Assembly: GCA_014867205.1 (NCBI GenBank)
Contig: WGUO01000046.1
Coordinates: forward strand, 1-12,041
Origin: Muribaculaceae bacterium
GTDB lineage: Bacteria; Bacteroidota; Bacteroidia; Bacteroidales; Muribaculaceae
DNA: 12,041 bases
Reading direction: 5' to 3'
Below, one piece after another: positions 6,823-12,041 of the stretch (the first letter of the stretch is position 1; every line of letters begins with the position of its first letter). Both the position numbers and the translations under genes were made by a program. The notes under the pieces were generated by a model, which ran no database searches, was not told the origin of the DNA, and was given only the letters and a program-made list of their open reading frames with translations.

Positions 6823-7554
6823 ATGCGCACCATATTGACCATAGACATAGGCAACACCGCCATGAAGGCATGCGTCTACGAGGATGAGCGGCTGGTGCAG
6901 TCGGTGGTCGGACCGGGTGCCGACCCGGCGGCAGTCGACACGCTGCTGGCCTTCAATACGGTCGATGGGGCGGCCTATTGCTGTGTCGGGCGCGATGACA
7001 GGGGTATTGCCTGCAGGTTGCGCGGCGAGCACGCGCTGCCCGTAGTCGAGGTCAATGCAGATACCCCGCTGCCGATTGGTGTGGACTATGGCAGCCGTCA
7101 GACGCTCGGGGCTGACCGTGTGGCGGCCGCCGTGGGCGCCTTTGAGCCTGACTCCCCTGCACTGGTGGTTGATGCCGGCACGGCTGTCACCATCGACCTG
7201 GTGGCCGATGGCCGCTTCCGGGGCGGAAACATATCTCCCGGCTTGCGGCTCCGGTTCCGTTCGCTCAACGCGTTCACGTCAAGGCTTCCGCTTGTAGGCC
7301 CCGAGGGGGAGATCCCCGAGTTCGGCCATGACACGTTGACCGCTATCCGGGCCGGAGTGGTAAGGGGGCTTGTCGGCGAGCTTGCCGAGGCGTACCTGAC
7401 GGCACGCTCCAATTATGATGATTTAAAAATGATACTCACCGGCGGAGACGCCGGCATACTTCAGCCCATGCTCGCGGCACGCGGTGTCCCGGTCACGGTT
7501 GATGCTGAGGTCGTCGGCCGCGGACTGGTGAGAATATTCAACTATAACAACTGA
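6823..7554 (+). CDS. coaX: Type III pantothenate kinase
   Basis: CoaX phosphorylates pantothenate with ATP, the first step of coenzyme A synthesis. Type III enzymes belong to the ASKHA (actin-like ATPase) fold and need a monovalent cation. All motifs are present in the 243-residue protein: DIGNT (8-12), GADR (96-99), DAGTAVT (117-123), GGNISPG (134-140) and a late TGGDA (206-210). The frame is open upstream to 6745, but those extra 26 residues overlap the preceding gene in another frame and are not family-like. ATG at 6823, directly before RTILTIDIGNT, is the natural start. It sits 28 bp after the membrane-protein gene and 2 bp before the next gene, so it lies within one operon. Confidence 0.95.
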   Translation: MRTILTIDIGNTAMKACVYEDERLVQSVVGPGADPAAVDTLLAFNTVDGAAYCCVGRDDRGIACRLRGEHALPVVEVNADTPLPIGVDYGSRQTLGADRVAAAVGAFEPDSPALVVDAGTAVTIDLVADGRFRGGNISPGLRLRFRSLNAFTSRLPLVGPEGEIPEFGHDTLTAIRAGVVRGLVGELAEAYLTARSNYDDLKMILTGGDAGILQPMLAARGVPVTVDAEVVGRGLVRIFNYNN

Positions 7555-7556
7555 CT

Positions 7557-8810
7557 ATGAATAAACTGAAATTATTTCTGGCAGCCCTGGTATGTGCGCT
7601 TCCCGCACTGGCTCAGAATGTCAATACACCCTATTCCATGTATGGATACGGCATTCTTGGCGACCGCGCCACCTCGCTGCAGCGTCAGATGGGTAGCGTG
7701 GGCTATGCCATGAACTCGGGACGTCAGATCAATGTGATGAACCCGGCATCGTACGCGGCTATGGACTCATTGACATTCCTGTTTGATATGGGTGCCGACC
7801 TTTCTTTCCTCTGGAGTCAGGAGGGTAGCGCCAAGGAGAATGCCATCGGCGGAGGTCTTGACTATGTGACCATGCAGTTCCCGATATGCAAGTTCATGGG
7901 CGGCTCGGTAGGTCTGCTTCCCTACAGTTCTGTCGGATACGCGTTCGGCAATGATATCGCGCACGGCACGATGGAGAACCAGGGCTCGGGTGGCATCAAT
8001 GAGCTCTATCTCGGCTTGGCAGGTAAGGTGGGGGGCTTCTCACTCGGTGTCAATGTCAGTTATGATTTCGGCAATATAGTCAATGACGTGTTTGCCAACC
8101 CGTCGTCGGGTAGCACCAAGTTCGAGCATGTAATGCAGGTGCGCGACTGGAATATCGTGATCGGAGCGCAGTACACGCAGAGGATAGGCCGTAATGACCG
8201 AATAGTCCTTGGCGCGACATACAGCCCGAAAAAGACGCTTCTTGGCAAGTCGTGGGCCACAATCCAGGAGATGACCCAGGAGTCGACGCCCACCACGGTT
8301 GCCGAGATGAAATTGCGCGGCAAGTATTATACGCCCAACTCCGTGGGAGCAGGCGTAAGCTACTCGCACGAGCGCGTGAGCCGTCTCAACGTCGAGTTCG
8401 ACTACACGTGGCAGGGATGGGCCGACGTAAAGTATTCGCCCCTATACTCCAGTTCACGGCCTGATCAGATTGTGTTCGACGGGATGTCTTTCAACAACCG
8501 CTCGCGCTACGCGCTCGGTGCGGAGTATGTGCCCAAGATCAGAGGCTCGTATCTGCAGCGTACCACCTACCGTGTCGGCGCCTATTACACCGATGACTAC
8601 CTGAAGATCAAGGGAAACGGTGTGCGCGAGTATGGAGTCACGGCCGGTTTCGGCTTCCCCACCCCCGAGGGGAAGACTATGATCAACCTCGGTTTCGAGT
8701 GGAAGCATCGTCAGGCAACGCCTCAGGCACTTCTTAAGGAGAATTACCTCAACATCACGCTTGGCGTGAACTTCAACGAGGTCTGGTTCTTCAAGCGTAA
8801 GATTCGCTGA
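7557..8810 (+). CDS. Outer-membrane beta-barrel protein, function unknown
   Basis: The 417-residue protein has a clear Sec signal peptide (MNKLKLFLAALVCALPALA, probable cleavage after Ala19). The mature part has the alternating, aromatic- and glycine-rich pattern of an outer-membrane barrel, for example YSMYGYGILGDRATS near the N-terminus and repeated strands ending in Tyr or Phe. It resembles the Bacteroidetes putative outer-membrane proteins found beside coaX and lptC, distantly like FadL/OMPP1-type barrels. The C-terminus (NEVWFFKRKIR) is typical of that group as I recall it. The ATG is only 2 bp after the coaX stop. Whether it transports lipids or other hydrophobic compounds cannot be read from the sequence; its place before lptC only hints at lipid or LPS traffic. 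Confidence 0.82.
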   Translation: MNKLKLFLAALVCALPALAQNVNTPYSMYGYGILGDRATSLQRQMGSVGYAMNSGRQINVMNPASYAAMDSLTFLFDMGADLSFLWSQEGSAKENAIGGGLDYVTMQFPICKFMGGSVGLLPYSSVGYAFGNDIAHGTMENQGSGGINELYLGLAGKVGGFSLGVNVSYDFGNIVNDVFANPSSGSTKFEHVMQVRDWNIVIGAQYTQRIGRNDRIVLGATYSPKKTLLGKSWATIQEMTQESTPTTVAEMKLRGKYYTPNSVGAGVSYSHERVSRLNVEFDYTWQGWADVKYSPLYSSSRPDQIVFDGMSFNNRSRYALGAEYVPKIRGSYLQRTTYRVGAYYTDDYLKIKGNGVREYGVTAGFGFPTPEGKTMINLGFEWKHRQATPQALLKENYLNITLGVNFNEVWFFKRKIR

Positions 8811-8847
8811 TGCGTCTCAGGGTGAAAGAGGTTAATGGAGTCAGTCT

Positions 8848-9477
8848 ATGAGAAAGTCTGCGGGAATATTGATAGCCGTCATCATGCTGCTTATCGCCGC
8901 CTCCGGGTGTCGTGACGAGCAGAAGATTGACGTTGCGGCCAAGATCAATCCCAAGGGTATGGCCACGATGACTACCAAGAACGTCGCGACGTTCATCTCG
9001 GACTCGGGCGTCGTGCAGTATAAGGTGGTGGCGCCGCTCTGGCAGGTATTCGACGAGGTCGACACTCCCTACTGGCATTTCCCTAAAGGTCTCTTCCTGC
9101 AGAAATATGACCCCTATTTCCATGTGATAGCTACTGTGGCGGCCGACTCCGCCAAGTTCTTCAGCAGGGAGAAACTCTGGCGCCTCGACGGGCACGTGGA
9201 GATGACCAAGGCCCCTAAGGACCTCTTTCAGACCGAGCAGCTTTTCTGGGATCAGCGCAGAGGAAAAATCTACAGCGATTCGTTTATACATATAGAGACG
9301 GAGACGCATGTGCTCGAGGGTCTCGGTTTCGAGAGCGACGAGCGCCTAAGCTCGTACCGCATCATCAAGCCCCAGGGCATCTTTCCGGTCAACAACGTGG
9401 GTCTGGCACCCGATGCTGGCCCTGTGGCACCTGTGTCAGCACCGGCTACACCTCCGGGAACTGCCAGCGGACAGTGA
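8848..9477 (+). CDS. lptC: LPS export protein LptC, lipoprotein form
   Basis: LptC bridges the LptB2FG transporter and periplasmic LptA in lipopolysaccharide transport. The N-terminus is a lipoprotein signal with lipobox LIAASGC (Cys21), so this form is lipid-anchored, unlike the single-helix anchor of E. coli LptC; I recall lipid-anchored versions in other Bacteroidetes. The core (about 40-180) has repeated beta-strand segments typical of the LptC/OstA fold, including VVQYKVVAPLWQVFDE, YFHVIATVAADSAKFFS and LWRLDGHVEMT. The tail of about 25 residues is Pro/Ala-rich low-complexity sequence. It lies 37 bp after the barrel gene and 39 bp before the CNNM gene, in the same operon. lptA and lptB are not in the window. 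Confidence 0.85.
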   Translation: MRKSAGILIAVIMLLIAASGCRDEQKIDVAAKINPKGMATMTTKNVATFISDSGVVQYKVVAPLWQVFDEVDTPYWHFPKGLFLQKYDPYFHVIATVAADSAKFFSREKLWRLDGHVEMTKAPKDLFQTEQLFWDQRRGKIYSDSFIHIETETHVLEGLGFESDERLSSYRIIKPQGIFPVNNVGLAPDAGPVAPVSAPATPPGTASGQ

Positions 9478-9516
9478 TTCAGTCAAATGAAATAATATAG
9501 AATATAAGAACATACG

Positions 9517-10794
9517 ATGGAACTTCCGTTAAGTCTTGCCATTGTCATCACGGTGATAGCCGTAATATTTTCCGCACTTTTCTCGGGTTCGGAGATCGCT
9601 TTCGTTCAGTCGAGCAAGGTGCGCCGCGAGATAGACGCGGCCCGTGGCGGCCTCGTAAACAGAATACTGCAGATGTTCAGCCGTCATGAGGATATGTTCA
9701 TATCGACGCTGCTGGTGGGCAATAACGTGGTGCTCGTAATATATGGTATCGCCTTCTCGGCTATCATCAACCCGGTGCTCGTGCATTGGTTCGGACCTGA
9801 TGGGGAGGCTCTGGTGCTGATATGCAACACATTGCTCTCTACAGGAATCATCCTTATTGCCGGGGAGTTCCTGCCTAAGACGACTTTTCGCATCAATCCT
9901 AATTTCATGATGCGTCTTCTGGCTTTCCCTCTGTATCTGATTTATCTGATATTCTATCCGGTATCGCTCTTCGTGTCGGCAATCTCCAAGGGGATGATGC
10001 GTATGGTGGGAATTCATTCCGACAATACTGACAGACAGTCGCTGACCATCGACGAGCTTGATGACTATATACAGCAGTCTATTGAGGAAAATACGGGCCA
10101 TCAGGTTGTTGAGAACGAGGTAAAGATATTCCGCAAGGCTATTGACTTCAAGGACACACAGATTTCGGAATGCATGACCCCACGCAACGAGATGATATGC
10201 GTGCCTCTCGGCGGCACCACGCGAGAGGACCTTATAGAGCGTTTCATCGACACCGGACTCTCAAAACTGGTGGTGTATAAGGATGATGTCGATGATGTGG
10301 TGGGATATATCCATGTCTCCGAGTTGTTCAATGCTGATGCCGACTGGAGAGATAAGCTTAAGCCGGTCATCTTCACGCCCGAGACCATGCTTGCCAACAA
10401 GATGATGCGTAGGCTTATGAGCGAGAAGCGCAGCATGGCCATAGTGGTCGACGAGTTTGGCGGCACGGCTGGCCTTGTCACTCTCGAGGACCTCGTCGAG
10501 GAGATATTCGGCGAGATCGAGGACGAGCATGACCGCAAGCGCATAGTGGCCCGCTCGCTGGGAGTAAACTCCTATGTGTTCTCGGGCCGGGCGGAGATAA
10601 GTGCGATCAACGAGGAGTTCGGACTCGGCATAAAGGAGAGTGAGGATTATCATACTATAGCCGGCTATATACTCGACAACCTCGAGGCTCTGCCCGCACA
10701 GGGTGACGCATTTGAGATCGGAGATCTTAGGTTTACCGTCAAAAAGATGTCTACAACCCGTATAGAGTTGGTAAAGGTCGAAAAAATCGGGTGA
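9517..10794 (+). CDS. CNNM/CBS/CorC-domain membrane protein (GldE/hemolysin-C type)
   Basis: The 425-residue protein has three parts. A CNNM (DUF21) membrane domain spans about 1-165, with FSGSEIAF (22-29), LLVGNNVVLV (66-75) and GEFLPKT (116-122). A CBS-domain pair (about 205-335) contains MTPRNEM (220-226) and VVDEFGGTAGLVTLEDLVEE (310-329). A C-terminal CorC/HlyC transporter-associated domain (about 345-422) follows. Members are linked to Mg2+/Co2+ handling, and the Bacteroidetes branch is often named gliding-motility protein GldE even in non-gliding species. No other gld gene is present, so that name says little about motility here. In Bacteroides relatives I recall a peptidyl-prolyl isomerase gene following; here a sigma factor gene follows instead. 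It is the last gene of the operon, with no visible terminator after it. Confidence 0.9.
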   Translation: MELPLSLAIVITVIAVIFSALFSGSEIAFVQSSKVRREIDAARGGLVNRILQMFSRHEDMFISTLLVGNNVVLVIYGIAFSAIINPVLVHWFGPDGEALVLICNTLLSTGIILIAGEFLPKTTFRINPNFMMRLLAFPLYLIYLIFYPVSLFVSAISKGMMRMVGIHSDNTDRQSLTIDELDDYIQQSIEENTGHQVVENEVKIFRKAIDFKDTQISECMTPRNEMICVPLGGTTREDLIERFIDTGLSKLVVYKDDVDDVVGYIHVSELFNADADWRDKLKPVIFTPETMLANKMMRRLMSEKRSMAIVVDEFGGTAGLVTLEDLVEEIFGEIEDEHDRKRIVARSLGVNSYVFSGRAEISAINEEFGLGIKESEDYHTIAGYILDNLEALPAQGDAFEIGDLRFTVKKMSTTRIELVKVEKIG

Positions 10795-10838
10795 AAACCT
10801 GGTTAAGATACGATTTTTGAATAAAATGTTGTAAAAAA

Positions 10839-10870
10839 TTTGGACGAAAGAAAAAATTAGGTTAAATTTA
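10839..10870 (+). promoter_or_regulatory. Candidate promoter of the second ECF sigma gene
   Basis: TTTG (10839-10842) and TAAATTTA (10863-10870, one mismatch to TAnnTTTG) are spaced exactly 20 nt apart. Transcription would begin near 10877. The leader would be about 64 nt, strongly A-rich and low in structure. Confidence 0.5.
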
Positions 10871-10940
10871 TCGCCGAAAGAGAACAACTAACAAAAATAT
10901 CAGAAACAAACAGTAAAAAACACACAAATTACTTAATTTA

Positions 10941-11447
10941 ATGAACGGTAAAGACACCTTCAAATCCTCTGTGATAGGGATGCAGAGAAATCTTCTTTCC
11001 TTCGCGCTCAAGTTGACGCTTGATGAGGAGGAGGCTCATGACCTGGTTCAGGACACGACGCTCAAGGCCTTGGACAATGAGGCGAAGTTCACCGACGATA
11101 CGAATTTCAGCGGCTGGATGATGACCATCATGCGCAACATCTTCATCAACAACTACCGCCGGCGCATCAGGGAGAATACAGTGGTCGATACCACAGATGA
11201 CCTCTATCATCTAAACCTTGCACAGGATTCGGGAGTGCAGTCTCCTGATGGTGCGTTTGCCGCCGGAGAGATCAGCGCAATACTCAATGGCTTCCCCGCA
11301 GATTACCGTAATCCGTTCTCAATGCACGTTGCCGGTTACAAGTATGAGGAAATCTCAGCAAGACTCGGCATGCCGCTTGGAACTGTCAAGAGCAGGATCT
11401 TTTTCACCCGAAAGAGGCTCCGCGAAATACTGAAGGATTACAGATAA
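10941..11447 (+). CDS. ECF-type RNA polymerase sigma factor (copy 2)
   Basis: This 168-residue ECF sigma factor aligns with copy 1 (5312-5818) end to end without gaps. Region 2 includes DLVQDTTLKALDNE and TIMRNIFINNYRR; region 4 has YEEISARLGMPLGTVKSRIF and ends ILKDYR. The sequences agree at about 61% of positions, with the linker motif DTTDDLYHLNLAQDSG also shared. Differences cluster at the N-terminus and in the stretch between region 2 and region 4. No anti-sigma gene follows, since the next 590 bp have no gene. Its leader begins at position 10795, directly after the CNNM gene, and contains its own promoter candidate, though read-through from the operon is also possible. A strong terminator lies 168 bp after the stop. 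Confidence 0.93.
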   Translation: MNGKDTFKSSVIGMQRNLLSFALKLTLDEEEAHDLVQDTTLKALDNEAKFTDDTNFSGWMMTIMRNIFINNYRRRIRENTVVDTTDDLYHLNLAQDSGVQSPDGAFAAGEISAILNGFPADYRNPFSMHVAGYKYEEISARLGMPLGTVKSRIFFTRKRLREILKDYR

Positions 11448-11615
11448 TCAGTTTCTCTTTTTTTCTTCTAAACTTTAGCCATTCTAATCTGACGAAACTT
11501 TTGCGGCTCTTTTACATGTACCGGTAGAAATTATTAATTAGATCTCATATCGGCAACTGAACTGACACGCTATTGTAACGCTAATTTAAGAACACCATAG
11601 TTTATAAGAAATGAG
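11448..11615 (+). other. 3' region of the second sigma gene, no gene seen
   Basis: These 168 bp are AT-rich, start with a T-rich tract (11453-11468) and contain no reading frame worth calling and no convincing promoter. They are most simply the 3' untranslated region that ends at the terminator at 11616-11649. A separate small RNA cannot be excluded, since AACTTTTG near 11499-11506 is one base from a -7 box. Confidence 0.45.
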
Positions 11616-11649
11616 AAGGCCGCGACATCCCGATGTCGCGGCCTTTTTT
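11616..11649 (+). terminator. Strong intrinsic terminator after the second sigma gene
   Basis: A perfect inverted repeat (AAGGCCGCGACATC at 11616-11629, GATGTCGCGGCCTT at 11632-11645) leaves 2 unpaired bases; the usable stem is 12-13 bp with a tight loop. It runs into six T residues (11644-11649). It most likely ends the transcript of the sigma gene 168 bp upstream. Confidence 0.9.
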
Positions 11650-11653
11650 CATT

Positions 11654-11769
11654 TGATAGGTTTTAGGTGTTAGGTTTTAGGTGTTAGGTTTTAGGTGTTA
11701 GGTTTTAGGTGTTAGGTTTTAGGTGTTAGATTTTAGGTGTTAGATTTTAGGTTTTAGGTTTTAGGTGTT
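11654..11769 (+). repeat. 14-bp tandem repeat array, left arm (TTTTAGGTGTTAGG)
   Basis: Six head-to-tail 14-bp units run from 11661 to 11744: the first four are identical (TTTTAGGTGTTAGG) and the fifth and sixth end in GA instead of GG. Two 7-bp half units (TTTTAGG, 11745-11758) and a final TTTTAGGTGTT (11759-11769) follow. A degenerate half unit, TGATAGG, precedes the first. Each 14-mer is itself two heptamers, TTTTAGG and TGTTAGG, which differ at one base. The array starts five bases after the terminator T-tract. Confidence 0.95.
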
Positions 11770-11832
11770 GTCCCATGTTGAGTGTTGCGACTGCAGGGAG
11801 CAAGCCGCTGTCCAGGGAGTCCGCCTCCTACT
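11770..11832. other. Unique core between the two repeat arrays
   Basis: About 62 bp of GC-richer sequence separate the arrays. CAGGGAG occurs twice as a direct repeat (11794-11800 and 11813-11819). GCGACT (11787-11792) can pair with AGT-C-CGC (11818-11824) with one bulged base, enclosing a 25-nt loop. A 24-codon frame from ATG 11775 to TAA 11847 crosses the core but has no start signal. The core looks like the conserved centre of a repeated element, which is inference. Confidence 0.5.
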
Positions 11833-11908
11833 TAAACTCTCCCATCTAAGCTCTCCCATCTAAGCTCTCCCATTTAAGCTCTAACACCTAAACTCTAACA
11901 CCTAAAAT
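11833..11908 (+). repeat. 14-bp tandem repeat array, right arm, inverted relative to the left arm
   Basis: Five 14-bp units run from 11833 to 11902. Units 1-3 follow TAARCTCTCCCATY and units 4-5 follow TAARCTCTAACACC, and the array ends TAAAAT. On the opposite strand the last units read GGTGTTAGAGTTTA, differing at two positions from the left-arm phase GGTGTTAGGTTTTA. The best match between arms is a perfect 15-bp inverted repeat, ATTTTAGGTGTTAGA (11730-11744) against 11894-11908. Confidence 0.9.
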
Positions 11909-12041
11909 TCATTTAACTTTTCTAAAGCCTTTTTAACATTTATTGATTCACCTGAGGCATAGGCAGATGTATGGATAAGGATGTTATAAAACATAATTTT
12001 TGGGGATAAAATTTGCACAGCGTCTGAATTTGCACTAATTT
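11909..12041. other. AT-rich intergenic tail, no gene seen
   Basis: No reading frame is supported in these 133 bp. TTTG at 11999-12002 and TGAATTTG at 12025-12032 (one mismatch to TAnnTTTG, spacing 22) could be a promoter for a gene beyond the window edge. The match is weak. Confidence 0.3.

Noticed and set aside
9517..10794. Evidence for gliding motility from the GldE-like name
   Set aside because: GldE-like CNNM proteins occur throughout non-gliding Bacteroidales and no other gld or spr gene is in the window.
10261..10887. 208-codon minus-strand reading frame opposite the CNNM gene
   Set aside because: It is antisense to the CBS and CorC domains of a well-supported gene and shows no recognisable motif.
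11661..11769. Telomere-like repeat (TTTTAGG heptamers)
   Set aside because: The resemblance to eukaryotic telomere repeats is superficial; the array is internal, inverted on the other side, and in a bacterial chromosome.
11775..11849. 24-codon frame across the repeat core
   Set aside because: No Shine-Dalgarno or promoter, ends inside the right repeat array, and a frame this short is expected by chance.
11654..11908. CRISPR array
   Set aside because: The units are contiguous 14-mers without unique spacers, and no cas genes are present.

Overview
The window looks like the chromosome of a Bacteroidales bacterium, most likely a Muribaculaceae-type gut member with moderate to high GC. The reasons are a DUF4924 protein, a GldE/CorC-type CNNM protein, a DivIC-CoaX-LptC cluster, Bacteroidetes-type promoters (TTTG/TTG at -33, TAnnTTTG at -7) with few Shine-Dalgarno sites, and ECF sigma factors carrying the RNIFINNYRR signature. 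The family-level placement is inference from recalled families, not from a database search.

Layout: (1) 53-1141 (+) is a polytopic acyltransferase-3 family membrane protein. Its 3' end overlaps, tail to tail by 22 bp, the end of a minus-strand operon. (2) 4156-1120 (-) is an operon of a DUF4924 protein, dTDP-4-dehydrorhamnose reductase (rfbD) and peptide chain release factor 3 (prfC). Its first two genes overlap by ATGA, and a good promoter lies just upstream. (3) 4291-5121 (+) is a divergent metallo-beta-lactamase-fold hydrolase. (4) 5312-5818 (+) is an ECF sigma factor. It is followed by a 3' region of overlapping GC-rich hairpins and a textbook terminator. (5) 6004-10794 (+) is a six-gene envelope operon: DivIC/FtsB-like division protein, small four-helix membrane protein, type III pantothenate kinase (coaX), outer-membrane beta-barrel protein, LptC-like lipoprotein, and CNNM/CBS/CorC membrane protein. 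(6) 10941-11447 (+) is a second ECF sigma factor, the same length as the first and about 61% identical by eye without gaps. (7) 11448-12041 has no gene. It holds a strong terminator and then a 14-bp tandem-repeat element, in which two arrays of opposite orientation flank a 62-bp unique core.

How the parts relate: the 6004-10794 operon joins division, CoA supply, outer-membrane protein and LPS transport functions, and it is bracketed by paralogous sigma factors with no adjacent anti-sigma gene. Most genes are ordinary Bacteroidales housekeeping or envelope genes. The least explained parts are non-coding: the inverted tandem-repeat element (11654-11908), the hairpin cascade after the first sigma gene (5823-5890), and the sigma-factor duplication. 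I see no phage, insertion-sequence transposase, CRISPR, toxin-antitoxin or defence genes, and no tRNA or rRNA.
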